Shown here one piece after another: positions 18,099-27,100 of a stretch of 64,000 nt of DNA. Every line of letters begins with the position of its first letter. Within the stretch, counting starts at the first letter, position 1. The notes under the pieces were generated by a model, which ran no database searches, was not told the DNA's origin, and saw only the letters and a program-made list of their open reading frames with translations. The position numbers and the translations under genes are program-made. This DNA comes from Burkholderiales bacterium. Lineage in GTDB: Bacteria > Pseudomonadota > Gammaproteobacteria > Burkholderiales > Burkholderiaceae_E. Location of the stretch: NCBI GenBank assembly GCA_026399875.1, contig JAPLQF010000031.1:1-64000 (forward strand). The letters run 5' to 3'.

Positions 18099-19127
18099 TC
18101 AGCTCGAGGATACCCGCGGCAGGCCGAGTTCGCCCAGCAAGGCAAGGGTATCGGTCCATTCGCGATCCAGATATCGCTTGGCATCAACATAGCCGCGAAA
18201 AGCTGCGCGGTTGCCGGATTTCACGACCAGTTCCTGCCATCCCGCCGAGTCCGACACTTTTCGCAGCGCCGCCTCCCAGTAGCGAATCTGGTCGACCGTC
18301 ACGCCCTGCGGCAGGCAGACCCCATTGTAGGAAACATAGTCTGCTGCCACCCCTTGTTCGCGCCAGGTCGGCACCTCGGAAAGCCAGCCCCCAGATGCCC
18401 TCTCGGGACTGACGACCGCCAGTGCGCGGATTTTTTCGCGATGCGGCTGAATTGCCGGGGCGGTCGCTGAGACGAGGTCGATGTGCTCACCCACCAGCGC
18501 AGCCATCGAGTCGGCTGACGAGCGAAACGGCACGATCGTCAGTCCCTTGACATCGACGCCCGCCGTGCGAAGCGGCTTGGCGATCGCCAGATGGGTGCTT
18601 GATCCGGGCGCTGACGCGACCCCGATGCGCAGCAGGGCGGGGTCCTGTTTGAGCACATCGACCAGATCCCGCACACGACGATATCGGGACGAAGCATTGA
18701 CGACGACGAAGGTACTTTCCTCCACGAGCGTCGCGACCGGCGGGAAATCCCGCACGTCCGCTTTGAGCGCGCCGCCGGCGGCAGCCGCAATACTGCCGGT
18801 GTGAAATGTGGTCAGCCAGTGTGCATCGCCACGGTTGCGCATGAGGGTCTGCAGAGCCAGCAGACCGGCTGCGCCCGGCTTGTTTTCCACGATGATCGTC
18901 TGCCCGTTGAGCAGTCCCATTGCTTCAAGATTGCGCGCGATCGTTCGGGCATACAGGTCTACCGAGCCGCCTGGTGAAACGCCCAGTGTCCAGGTGATGG
19001 GTCGTGTCGGCTTCCAATCGGCTCGCGCTTGGGTTGGCAGAATCAGTGCTGCCGCAGCAGCGCTCGATGCGATCAGGCTTCGACGTCGGGTCTGACTGAT
19101 TGCTGGCTTCGTGCAGGTTGAGATCAC
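18099..19127 (-). CDS. Tripartite tricarboxylate transporter substrate-binding protein (Bug family)
   Basis: Periplasmic Bug-type receptor (342 aa). The GTG at 19127 is chosen because GGAGG lies just upstream and the resulting N-terminus has a TRRRSLIAS twin-arginine-like signal ending near ARADW. The mature part begins PTRPITWTLGVSPGGSVDLYARTIARN and contains VENKPGAAGLLALQ, both Bug hallmarks. No TctA/TctB genes accompany it, so it probably shares membrane components encoded elsewhere. It is co-directional with the TauD-like gene. The 174-base region upstream (19128-19301) should hold the promoter. Confidence 0.88.
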   Translation of the reverse strand: MISTCTKPAISQTRRRSLIASSAAAAALILPTQARADWKPTRPITWTLGVSPGGSVDLYARTIARNLEAMGLLNGQTIIVENKPGAAGLLALQTLMRNRGDAHWLTTFHTGSIAAAAGGALKADVRDFPPVATLVEESTFVVVNASSRYRRVRDLVDVLKQDPALLRIGVASAPGSSTHLAIAKPLRTAGVDVKGLTIVPFRSSADSMAALVGEHIDLVSATAPAIQPHREKIRALAVVSPERASGGWLSEVPTWREQGVAADYVSYNGVCLPQGVTVDQIRYWEAALRKVSDSAGWQELVVKSGNRAAFRGYVDAKRYLDREWTDTLALLGELGLPRVSSS

Positions 19128-19301
19128 ATTTCCTCCAGGGTGGCCCTTTTCGCTGCAGTTTTCAGGCAGCGCTGACGGCTGCGACGAAAATGATGTTCGA
19201 ACGATACTCAGATTGCATAGAGCAGGCGTTCCAATTAGTCCCGTCGATGCGTCTTCCGTCAGCACGGTAGCGATGCCTGCGACCGAAAACATCACCCCTT
19301 C

Positions 19302-20018
19302 TCAGGACGGTGCACCGGGCGCCAGTGGCTGCCACTCGGGGCCCAAGGGTGCCTGAACCGTCAGCGATGCGCCGCCGTCGGGATGCGGCACGGTCAGTGT
19401 GGCCGCATGCAGCCATAAGCGCGTCATCCCCAACCACGCCGCCACGGCGCGATTGTGTGCGCCCTTACCGTAGGTGCTGTCACCGACCAGCGGATGGCCG
19501 ATGTGCTTGAAGTGACGGCGGATCTGATGGCGGCGTCCGGTCTCGGGTGTCATCTCGACCAGGGCATAGCGAGCACTCGCATGGCGGGTGTCGACGCTGA
19601 ATGGCCATTCAAAACAGGTGCGCAGGCTCCAGCGGGTCCGCGCGGCCCGCATGAGCTGACCGGCAGACGGACGTTCCGGGTCGCGTGCCAGGGGATGCTC
19701 GATCAGGCCGTTGGCCGGCGGCCAGCCACGCACCAGCGCCAGATACTGTTTGATGACCGCACCTGACTCGAATGCGGCGCCCAGCAAGCGAGCCGCCTGG
19801 GCGTCTCTCGCCATGACCAGCGCGCCCGAGGTGCCTTTATCGAGCCGATGGACCGGAAACAGGCGCAGACCGGTTTCCTGCAGCAAACGCGCATGCACGG
19901 TATCCGACTCATGAGCATCGAGCGCACTGCGATGAACCAGCAGCCCCGCGGGCTTGTCGATGACGAGCAAGCGGTCGTCCTCGTGCAAGCGGCGCAAGGG
20001 CAGTAATTCAGCAGGCAT
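19302..20018 (-). CDS. truC: tRNA pseudouridine(65) synthase TruC-like
   Basis: RluA-family pseudouridine synthase (238 aa). It resembles TruC, which modifies U65 of tRNA, in length and in LLVIDKPAGLLVHRS and the catalytic-aspartate motif HRLDKGTSGALVM. Later blocks ETGRRHQIRRHFKHIGHPLVGDSTYG and RLWLHA also match. There is no S4 domain. It abuts pxpA, sharing a base, so it is probably transcribed with the 5-oxoprolinase genes. RluA-type paralogues with rRNA targets are an alternative. Confidence 0.83.
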   Translation of the reverse strand: MPAELLPLRRLHEDDRLLVIDKPAGLLVHRSALDAHESDTVHARLLQETGLRLFPVHRLDKGTSGALVMARDAQAARLLGAAFESGAVIKQYLALVRGWPPANGLIEHPLARDPERPSAGQLMRAARTRWSLRTCFEWPFSVDTRHASARYALVEMTPETGRRHQIRRHFKHIGHPLVGDSTYGKGAHNRAVAAWLGMTRLWLHAATLTVPHPDGGASLTVQAPLGPEWQPLAPGAPS

Positions 20019-20779
20019 CAGGCCGGCTTGATCTGCACCGACGCTCTGGACAGCGCCTGCCGCAGGGCTTGCACAAAGGGCACGGCGGTTGGCTTGTCGC
20101 CGTGGATGCAGACCGTGTCTGCCTGCACCTTCACCGTTGTGCCATCGACCGCCACCAGTGTGCCCTGGCCCACCATGCTCAGGACTTGCGCCACCGATTC
20201 GGACTCATCGGTGATGAGTGCATCCGGCCGGGTGCGCGGCGACAGGCTGCCGTCGGGCATATAGCGGCGGTCAGCAAACACTTCGCAGCGCACGATAAGG
20301 CCCGCCTCGCGTGCCAGTGTCTCCATGATGCTGCCCGCAAGCACATAGATCTGCACCTCATCGCCCAGCGCCTTGACCGCCCGAACCAGACCGCGAGACA
20401 GCGCCGCGTCCTTGGCCGCCATGTTGTAGAGCGCGCCATGCGCCTTCAGGTGGTGCAGTCGCCCGCCGGCCGCATCGGCAAAGGCCCGCACGGCGCCCGC
20501 CTGATACAGCGCCATCTGATAGACCTCCTCTTCGGTGACCTGCATGCTGCGGCGGCCGAAGCCCTGGAGGTCGGGCAGGCCGGGGTGAGCGCCAATGGCC
20601 ACACCATGCCTCAGAGCCAGACCGACGGTGGCGGCGATCGTGCCCGGGTCGCCTGCATGAAACCCACAGGCAATGTTCGCTGACGTGATCCATGGCATCA
20701 GGGCCTCGTCGCTGCCCATATGCCAGGCGCCAAAGCTTTCGCCCATGTCGGCGTTGAGATCAATCGAGTGAACGGTCAT
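20018..20779 (-). CDS. pxpA: 5-oxoprolinase subunit A (LamB/YcsF family)
   Basis: 253-aa subunit of the ATP-dependent PxpABC 5-oxoprolinase, which hydrolyses pyroglutamate to glutamate. It shows IDLNADMGESFGAW, SANIACGFHAGDP, IGAHPGLPDLQGFGRR, HHLKAHGALYN and a FADRRYMPDGSLSPR block. ATG 20779 follows AAGGAAGG. It overlaps pxpC by ATGA, completing an order pxpB-pxpC-pxpA. Confidence 0.95.
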   Translation of the reverse strand: MTVHSIDLNADMGESFGAWHMGSDEALMPWITSANIACGFHAGDPGTIAATVGLALRHGVAIGAHPGLPDLQGFGRRSMQVTEEEVYQMALYQAGAVRAFADAAGGRLHHLKAHGALYNMAAKDAALSRGLVRAVKALGDEVQIYVLAGSIMETLAREAGLIVRCEVFADRRYMPDGSLSPRTRPDALITDESESVAQVLSMVGQGTLVAVDGTTVKVQADTVCIHGDKPTAVPFVQALRQALSRASVQIKPA

Positions 20780-21891
20780 TGCGGCCTTCCTTGTTCGCTT
20801 GGGTGAGTGACTTGCACAGGGTCGGACGGGTCGCCGCACGCTTGCCGAACTGCTCGCAGGCGCAGCGTGAACTCACGGACCTGCTGCTGCGCCAGGCGGT
20901 CGGCCTCCTCCAGGCCGATGAGATGCAGGCGGACCCGACAGCCCGCACCAGCCTGAGCCAGCAGTGGCGCGGCCGCACTGGCCACTTCCAGCACCCGAGG
21001 ATAGCCGCCGGTGGTCTGGTGCTCTGCCAGCAGGATCACCGGCTCACCGGCAGGTGGCAACTGCACCGTCCCGACACTGACCGGCTCGCTGGCCATTTGC
21101 GGCAAGGCTCGGGTGTCTAGCGGCTGACCATGCAGACGCAGCCCCTGCCGGTTGCTCTGGGGACCGACGGTCCAGGTCTGGCCCAGCAAAGCGTCGCGCG
21201 CCTGGCTCGACAAGGCGCCGAAATGGCGGCCGGCAAGCACCGGCAGCTCGATGATCGGCCACCCGCGAGGCAGGGTGTCGGCAATCAACCAGCCCGGCCA
21301 TGCGCGCCGCGACAAGGCCGGCGCGGTGCCAAGAACCTTTTCAGCGCGTTGCCGCGCCAGTGATTCGGCATCATCAACCAGCGCAAGCCGGTCGCCTGCC
21401 AGCATTCGACCGGGCCCGAGGTTTGCGGCCAGATGCGCGCTGCGACTGCCCAGCACCTGCGGCAGCGACAGACCGCCTGCCACCGCGAGCCAGCTGCGCC
21501 AGCCCAACTCCGGGGCCTGCCATCGCAACACGCTTCCTGCTGCGACAAAAACCGGACGGTGGGTGGGCACCGACACGCCCCTATCGCTGGCGCTGGCCTT
21601 GGTGCTGGCCTTGGCCTCGCGCCGGATGATGCGGTGGTGCGCCCCGACGCAGGCAATCCAGGCATCACAGAAAAACCGCAGTTCAGGGCCCGGCCCGGTC
21701 AACTCCAGCACCGCCTCATCAATCGCATTGCCGACCAGGGCGTTGGCCAGGGCCATGGCATCGCGATCCATCGCCCCGCCACGCGACAGTGCCATCGCAG
21801 CCTGGCCGGGGCGTCCCCCATCCTGCACGCTGTCGAGCAGGCCGGGTTTGATCACCTCAATGATTGAGGCCCCTGCTTGCCCGCGGCTCAT
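20776..21891 (-). CDS. pxpC: 5-oxoprolinase subunit C (biotin-dependent carboxyltransferase family)
   Basis: 371-aa PxpC subunit. It begins IIEVIKPGLLDSVQDGGRPG and has the family's GGAMDRDAMALANALVGN block near residues 38-55. Other conserved parts are RVLEVASAAAPLLAQ and ILLAEHQTTGGYPR. An extra low-complexity Ala/Lys/Ser loop around residues 90-105 (AKASTKASAS) is unusual. ATGA overlaps with both pxpB upstream and pxpA downstream indicate coupled translation of the complex. Confidence 0.94.
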   Translation of the reverse strand: MSRGQAGASIIEVIKPGLLDSVQDGGRPGQAAMALSRGGAMDRDAMALANALVGNAIDEAVLELTGPGPELRFFCDAWIACVGAHHRIIRREAKASTKASASDRGVSVPTHRPVFVAAGSVLRWQAPELGWRSWLAVAGGLSLPQVLGSRSAHLAANLGPGRMLAGDRLALVDDAESLARQRAEKVLGTAPALSRRAWPGWLIADTLPRGWPIIELPVLAGRHFGALSSQARDALLGQTWTVGPQSNRQGLRLHGQPLDTRALPQMASEPVSVGTVQLPPAGEPVILLAEHQTTGGYPRVLEVASAAAPLLAQAGAGCRVRLHLIGLEEADRLAQQQVREFTLRLRAVRQACGDPSDPVQVTHPSEQGRPQ

Positions 21892-22673
21892 CGCCGAGCC
21901 CAGAGGCGATCGAACTGCGCTTTGTCGATGGGTTCGAAACGGATCGTGTCACCCTCGGTCATGAGCGCAGGCGGCGACCGATCGGGATTGAACAGGCGCA
22001 AGGGGCAGCGGCCAATCAGGTGCCAGCCACCTGCGGTGGGGCTGGGATAGATCGCAGACTGCAGGCCTGCGATGGCGATACCGCCTTCAGGCACACGCGG
22101 CCGGGGCACGGTTCTGCGATCGAGTTTGAGTCGCGGATCCAGGCCACCGAGATAGGCAAAGCCAGGCATGAAACCGACCACCTCCGCAGTGTAGGGACGG
22201 GCGCTGTGCCGCTGCACCACCTCGGCGGTCGTCAGGCCGGTGGCTGCAGCCACCTCGTCCAGATCGGGCGCCATCGATGGGTCGTAGCAGGCTGGAAACA
22301 CCACCTCGCGACCGGCGGGCGCCTCCCAGTCAAGCGCCTGCGGTGCAATCTGATCAAGCCAGCGCAGCGCCTCGGCACGGTATTTCGCACGATGCTCAAA
22401 CGCCGCACCCGTGGCAAGCCGAATCGCAAGCGTGCGGACACCGGCAACCACCTCGATCGCGAAAGGTTCGGGCGATTCGCGCAAACGCGCGGCCAGGGCC
22501 CGGGCGGCGGTATTTGCCTTGGCATGAGTGCCCCAGTCGACCATCACCCACGCGTCGCCGCAGGCCTGCAACTGAACGCGTTGCGGTGCCGCAGCGATTG
22601 CCAGGCGAGCCGTGAGGGACCGCTCGGATGCGGGCGAATCGGGTTGACCTGAGTCGGAGGCGGTACGGTTCAT
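21888..22673 (-). CDS. pxpB: 5-oxoprolinase subunit B
   Basis: 261-aa PxpB/KipI-family subunit. Conserved parts are VVFPACYDPSMAPDLDEVA, VGFMPGFAYLGGLDPRL, PRPRVPEGGIAIAG and YPSPTAGGWHLIG. The ATG at 22673 gives an N-terminal tail about 20-30 residues longer than usual (NRTASDSGQPDSPASERS); the true start may be slightly downstream, although the frame stays open far upstream. First gene of pxpBCA-truC, divergent from the Bug-TctBA genes. Confidence 0.9.
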   Translation of the reverse strand: MNRTASDSGQPDSPASERSLTARLAIAAAPQRVQLQACGDAWVMVDWGTHAKANTAARALAARLRESPEPFAIEVVAGVRTLAIRLATGAAFEHRAKYRAEALRWLDQIAPQALDWEAPAGREVVFPACYDPSMAPDLDEVAAATGLTTAEVVQRHSARPYTAEVVGFMPGFAYLGGLDPRLKLDRRTVPRPRVPEGGIAIAGLQSAIYPSPTAGGWHLIGRCPLRLFNPDRSPPALMTEGDTIRFEPIDKAQFDRLWARR

Positions 22674-22689
22674 GGCCGATGAAGTCGAG

Positions 22690-22707
22690 GTCACCGATGT
22701 TGGTGAC
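22690..22707. promoter_or_regulatory. Operator-like inverted repeat upstream of pxpB
   Basis: GTCACC, six bases, GGTGAC: a perfect 6-6-6 palindrome 17 bases upstream of the pxpB start in the 349-base divergent region 22674-23022. It could bind a dimeric regulator of the pxp operon and/or importer; no regulator gene is nearby. The rest of the region holds no recognisable gene apart from a 17-bp duplication. Confidence 0.35.
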
Positions 22708-22916
22708 AGGCAAATGCGGCAGCGCAAGTATGGCCCACGCGCAGCCGGGCTGCTGCCCTGATCCTGCGCTTGGCAGCCCGACTGGCGCTCCGGTGTCGAG
22801 CCGATTCTGTGGATCGACAAATCGGCGCCGTTGAATTCCTCTTCCCGATCGAGCCTCAGGCCGAGCACGTCGTCGATGCGCCAGCGGTTCAGGGTCAGCG
22901 TGAACATCGAGGTGAA

Positions 22917-22950
22917 CAGAAGGCCGGCGATCCCAGAAGGCCGGCGATCC
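22917..22950. repeat. 17-bp perfect tandem duplication
   Basis: CAGAAGGCCGGCGATCC occurs twice head to tail at 22917-22933 and 22934-22950, about 70 bases before the start codon of the Bug receptor gene. Confidence 0.9.
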
Positions 22951-23022
22951 AGTACACTCGCGCCACACCCGAACGATCGGGGTTCAGACACACAAACCGT
23001 GTCAAGACAAGGAGACTCCCAG

Positions 23023-23985
23023 ATGCAACGCAGAACCGCTCTTCGCGCGATTGCCGCTGCTGCGGCCGCCGCGAGCCTGCCAGCAGCCAATGCCCAGGGC
23101 AAATGGCCCGCACGTGAAATCACGCTGATCAACCCGAACGCAGCCGGGGCGTCCACCGACCTCACCGCGCGCATCATCGCGCAGGCCCTTGAGAAGCGCC
23201 TGCAAGGCACGGTGATCGTCAAGAACGTCGTGGGCGGGGCAGGCGCATTGGGCGCCAGCACGCTGGCCAGCGCTGCGCCTGACGGCTACACCATGGGCAT
23301 GGCCGCCATCTCCAGCCACATCACTGTGCCTGCTGCCATGGAGGTCAAGTACAACGCCTGGGATGGCTTTGACATCATCGGCCAGGTGGCGGAGCTGCGC
23401 TACGGCATTGCTGTCGGCGAGGGCTCCTCGATCAAGTCGATTGACGATCTGGTCGCTGAAGGCAAGAAGCGACTTGTGACCTACGGCTCGAACAACATCA
23501 CCAATGTCGTCGCGATGTTTCAACTGGCCAAGATCACTGGCGCACGCTTTCGCTGGGTTGTCTTCAGTGGTGGTCTCGAGGCGGTGAGCCAGTGCGTGGG
23601 CGGCCACGTGGACGCGGTGATCCAGACCGTGGCCGAGATGCGCCCGCAGATCGATGCCGGCAAGCTGCGTTTTCTGGCGGCAGCCGGCCCGGCACGCTGG
23701 CCCGACTATCCGGATGTGAAGAACCTCAAGGAGTTGGGCTATAACGCCATGACCCGCGGCCCCTTTGGCTACGCCTATCCGGTCGGCGTGGACCCGGCGA
23801 TCAAGAGCCGCGTGGATGCCGCGCTGGCCGACTGCATGAAAGACGCATCGGTGACCGATCAGATTGCAAAGCTTGGCATCGAGCCGACCTGGCGAAGCGG
23901 CCCCGACTACAAGGCCTACCTCAAAAGCATTGAGAGCGACCTGATGCCGATCCTTCTGGAAACCGGCATGGCCAAAAAGCGCTGA
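23023..23985 (+). CDS. Tripartite tricarboxylate transporter substrate-binding protein (Bug family)
   Basis: 320-aa periplasmic receptor. ATG 23023 follows AAGGAG and gives a cleavable signal ending at NAQGKWP. The mature protein opens with REITLINPNAAGASTDLTARIIAQ and has VVGGAGALGASTLASAAPDGY, typical Bug features. It is the first gene of a complete tripartite set with TctB and TctA immediately downstream. Because it is divergent from pxpBCA, uptake of 5-oxoproline or a related carboxylate is a reasonable inference; no ligand can be read from the sequence. Confidence 0.9.
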   Translation: MQRRTALRAIAAAAAAASLPAANAQGKWPAREITLINPNAAGASTDLTARIIAQALEKRLQGTVIVKNVVGGAGALGASTLASAAPDGYTMGMAAISSHITVPAAMEVKYNAWDGFDIIGQVAELRYGIAVGEGSSIKSIDDLVAEGKKRLVTYGSNNITNVVAMFQLAKITGARFRWVVFSGGLEAVSQCVGGHVDAVIQTVAEMRPQIDAGKLRFLAAAGPARWPDYPDVKNLKELGYNAMTRGPFGYAYPVGVDPAIKSRVDAALADCMKDASVTDQIAKLGIEPTWRSGPDYKAYLKSIESDLMPILLETGMAKKR

Positions 23986-24530
23986 TGTCTAACGACGCGG
24001 ATCAGGGTGCTGCGGTGACCCTGCCCGGCAAGACGCGGGCCGGTCAGGGCACTCGACTGGCAACGCTCGCCTTGCTCGCCGCGGCGCTGGTCGGGCTTTG
24101 GCAGGCCTGGGGGCTGGAGCGCTGGGCCATCGACGGCCCGGGCGCCGGCCTGTGGCCGATGATTGTGGCCAGTGTGTGCGTGGCCCTGGCGGTCATCGTA
24201 CTGATCTGGCCTGGCCCTGCCGGGACAACAGAAGAGGGCGACACCGACACGATCGACACGCGCGAACTGGTGCGCACGCGATCAACCTTCAACCTGTATT
24301 GCCTCGCGCTCATTGTGCTGGCCCTGGGTGCGGCTTACGGCGGATTTGTGCTGACTTCGCTGACCGTCTCGATCCTGCTGGTGCGCTTTGCAGAGGGCCG
24401 ATCATGGGGCGCCGCCCTGCTCTACGGCGTGGGTGCCTCCCTCATCGGCCTGGTGTGTTTTGCCTGGCTCTTGCGTGTCGATCTGCCAACCGGCCCCATC
24501 GAACGCGCTTTCCTTGCGCTCGTGCGCTGA
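23985..24530 (+). CDS. tctB: Tripartite tricarboxylate transporter TctB family protein
   Basis: Small membrane subunit, 181 aa, about four hydrophobic helices: residues ~24-45, 52-72, ~100-135 and ~145-165. The cytoplasmic loop between helices two and three is acidic (EEGDTDTIDTRE). The start codon shares one base with the receptor stop (TGATG), indicating coupling. The small TctB subunit works with TctA to drive ion-coupled uptake. Confidence 0.88.
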   Translation: MSNDADQGAAVTLPGKTRAGQGTRLATLALLAAALVGLWQAWGLERWAIDGPGAGLWPMIVASVCVALAVIVLIWPGPAGTTEEGDTDTIDTRELVRTRSTFNLYCLALIVLALGAAYGGFVLTSLTVSILLVRFAEGRSWGAALLYGVGASLIGLVCFAWLLRVDLPTGPIERAFLALVR

Positions 24531-24542
24531 GCGGCTGCCCCG

Positions 24543-26030
24543 ATGGACGCGCTGCTGAACGGCTTTTCGATCGTCCTGTCCGGCGAGAACCTGATGTATT
24601 GCTTCATCGGGGCTTTCCTGGGCACGGTCGTGGGCATTTTGCCGGGACTCGGGCCGCTCACCACCATCGCCATCCTGTTGCCGATCACATTCAAGATGGA
24701 TGTGACCTCGGCAATCATCATGCTCTCGGGCATCTACTACGGCGTCGCCTACGGTGGGACGGTCACCTCTGTCCTGATGCGCATTCCGGGCGAGGCGTCC
24801 TCGGTGGTCACCTGCCTCGATGGCTACGAGATGGCACGCAAGGGCAGAGCCGGGCCGGCACTCTTCATCGCAGCCGTGGGCTCTTTCGTGGCCGGCACGC
24901 TGGGTGTGATCGCGATCACTTTTCTGTCGCCGCCGCTGGCCAAAATGGTGCTGGCCTTCGGGCCTTCCGAATACGCCATGATGATGCTGGCGGGCCTGTC
25001 GATGGTCACCTACATGTCAGGCGGCTCGCTGCCGCGGGCATTGCTGATGGCCGCGTTCGGTCTGTTGCTGGGCACCATCGGACTGGATCCGATGAACATG
25101 ACGCCGCGACTGACCTTCGACATTCTCACGCTGTCCGATGGGGTCAATCTGGTGCCGCTGGCGATTGGCCTCTTCGGCCTGTCCGAGGTGCTGTTCATGG
25201 CACGTCGGGATGAAAGCGAACTGAAGATCCTCGCGCCACCCAAGGGCATGGCGGCTTTTTTGCCGACCGCCGAGGAAGCGCGTCGATCGGTCGGCCCTGT
25301 GGGGCGGGGCACGGTCCTGGGGTTTCTGGTCGGGCTGCTGCCTGGCGGCGGCGCGGTCATCGCGTCCTTTCTGTCGTATGCGGTGGAACGCAAGCTGTCA
25401 CGCAACCCGGAAGAATTCGGCAAGGGTGCGGTCGAAGGTCTCGCAGGACCCGAAGCAGCCAATAACGCCGGGACCACCGGCGCCTTCGTGCCGCTTCTTT
25501 GCATGGGCATTCCTGCCAATGCGATTACCGCCCTGCTGCTTGGCGCTTTCATGATTCACGGCGTCGCGCCGGGCCCGCAAATCCTGGAACGCGCGCCGGA
25601 AGTGTTCTGGGGGGTTGTGGCCAGCATGTATATCGGCAACATCATGCTGCTGGTGCTGAACCTGCCGCTGATCGGCATGTTCGTGAAGATTCTCGACATT
25701 CCGAGGGTCTATCTGACGCCGATGATCCTGCTGGTGTGCCTGATCGGCGTGTATTCAAACAGCGGGAACCCGGCCGATGTCGTGGTGGCCGTGGTCTTCG
25801 GGTTCGTTGGCTACTACTTGCGCCGACACGGTTTTGACCTGGGCATCGTCATTCTGGCCTATGTGCTGGGGCCGATTTTTGAACGCTCGGTACGACAGGC
25901 GCTGTCGATCTCCGATGGCGACCCGATGATCTTTCTTCACAGCAAATTGTCGATTGGCTTTGCGCTGGCCGCGGCGGTCATTCTGATCGCTGGTTTATGG
26001 CCCAAACGCGCAGCGGTGGCCAAGGCCTGA
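24543..26030 (+). CDS. tctA: Tripartite tricarboxylate transporter permease TctA
   Basis: 495-aa, about 12-helix permease. It has the N-terminal [21 protein letters not shown] motif, the [24 protein letters not shown] segment, and the second repeat's [23 protein letters not shown] and [23 protein letters not shown]. All are TctA hallmarks. Located 12 bases after tctB. Confidence 0.95.
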   Translation: MDALLNGFSIVLSGENLMYCFIGAFLGTVVGILPGLGPLTTIAILLPITFKMDVTSAIIMLSGIYYGVAYGGTVTSVLMRIPGEASSVVTCLDGYEMARKGRAGPALFIAAVGSFVAGTLGVIAITFLSPPLAKMVLAFGPSEYAMMMLAGLSMVTYMSGGSLPRALLMAAFGLLLGTIGLDPMNMTPRLTFDILTLSDGVNLVPLAIGLFGLSEVLFMARRDESELKILAPPKGMAAFLPTAEEARRSVGPVGRGTVLGFLVGLLPGGGAVIASFLSYAVERKLSRNPEEFGKGAVEGLAGPEAANNAGTTGAFVPLLCMGIPANAITALLLGAFMIHGVAPGPQILERAPEVFWGVVASMYIGNIMLLVLNLPLIGMFVKILDIPRVYLTPMILLVCLIGVYSNSGNPADVVVAVVFGFVGYYLRRHGFDLGIVILAYVLGPIFERSVRQALSISDGDPMIFLHSKLSIGFALAAAVILIAGLWPKRAAVAKA

Positions 26031-26046
26031 TTCGACCCAGGGCGCA

Positions 26047-26076
26047 AGCGGATCGTGGTTTGCACCCCGACCCGCT
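26047..26076 (+). terminator. Stem-loop between convergent tctA and SDR genes
   Basis: AGCGGATCGTGG pairs with CCCCGACCCGCT (12 bp with two mismatches) around TTTGCA. No T-run follows on the plus strand, so terminator function is uncertain. Confidence 0.35.
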
Positions 26077-26087
26077 CTGAAAACGCC

Positions 26088-26870
26088 TCAGCGAGGTGCC
26101 ATGCGAATCGCGCCGTCCAGGCGGATGCACTGGCCGTTGAAGTAGGAATTGCGTGCCAGCTCCATCGCCAGGCTCGCGAATTCCTCGGGCTTGCCCAGCC
26201 GCTTGGGGAAAGGCACCGAGGCACTCAGGCTGTTGAGGACCTGTGGCGTGGCGCCCATCATCAATGGCGTGGCAAAGATGCCAGGCATGATCGAATTGAC
26301 ACGGATGCCGATGTCCGAAAAATCACGGGCCATCGGCAGCACCAGTCCATTAACGCCTGCTTTGGCTGAGGCATAGATCACCTGACCGATCTGACCGTCC
26401 TGCGCGGCCACCGAGGCCGTCAGCGTGATGCTTCCGCGCTCACCGTCTTCAAGCGGCGCCAGTGTGGCCATGCCCTCGGCCGACAACGAGGCCAGGCGAT
26501 AGCTTGCAATCAGCACGCCCTGCACGCCGGCCTCGTAATCGGTGGTGGACAGTCGCTTGAGACTGCCGGACGCCTTGTCAAAGGCGAGCGTCTTGCCGCG
26601 CCGCGAGGTCATCGCGCAATGCACCAGAATGCGCTCCTGACCATGAGCGGCACGGGCTTTCGCAAAGCCTTCGATCACGCTTTCTTCGCTGTTGATGTCG
26701 ACTCGGCAGAACAGGCCACCGATGGCCTTCGCGACTTCTGCACCGCGGGCTTCGTTGACATCAAAGATCGCCACCTTGACACCGGCTGCGGCCAGCGCCT
26801 GCGCGGTGGCCTGGCCCAGACCTGAAGCACCGCCGGTCACGACTGCGGGGGTTGATGCATCGACTTTCAT
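26088..26870 (-). CDS. Short-chain dehydrogenase/reductase (SDR)
   Basis: 260-aa classical SDR related to 3-hydroxyacyl-CoA dehydrogenases. The cofactor motif is VTGGASGLGQATAQALAAAG, then FDVNEA after beta-2 (Asp suggests NAD). The catalytic region has the TLTASVAAQDGQIGQVIYASAKAG stretch with YxxxK. AGGAGAC precedes the ATG. It is divergent from the thiolase-fold/OB-fold pair, 230 bases apart, and may act on the same acyl-CoA pathway, for example as a 3-hydroxyacyl-CoA oxidation step. Confidence 0.85.
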   Translation of the reverse strand: MKVDASTPAVVTGGASGLGQATAQALAAAGVKVAIFDVNEARGAEVAKAIGGLFCRVDINSEESVIEGFAKARAAHGQERILVHCAMTSRRGKTLAFDKASGSLKRLSTTDYEAGVQGVLIASYRLASLSAEGMATLAPLEDGERGSITLTASVAAQDGQIGQVIYASAKAGVNGLVLPMARDFSDIGIRVNSIMPGIFATPLMMGATPQVLNSLSASVPFPKRLGKPEEFASLAMELARNSYFNGQCIRLDGAIRMAPR

Positions 26871-26960
26871 CGCTTTGTCTCCTGCCTTGTGAGTTCTGTG
26901 AATACCGCTGAAAACCTGTCGATCGGCGAATGCGCCAATGACGGCTGTGACGATTCTATC

Positions 26961-26986
26961 GTGGCGACCTGAGGTGGCGACCTGAG
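26961..26986. repeat. 13-bp perfect tandem duplication
   Basis: GTGGCGACCTGAG occurs twice head to tail in the divergent promoter region between the SDR and thiolase-fold genes. Confidence 0.9.
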
Positions 26987-27100
26987 GCACCATCCCGAAT
27001 TCGAACCGCATCGGTTTTGCGGCATGGCGAACCAACGGTAAGGTCGCATACCTGACCATGTCACACTGACAGCCACACAACCGACCCTCTGGAGACGACG

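Noticed and set aside
22674-23022. A further gene in the pxpB-Bug spacer
   Set aside because: Open frames on both strands extend into it only as upstream continuation of pxpB and the Bug gene; they lack start signals and recognisable sequence.
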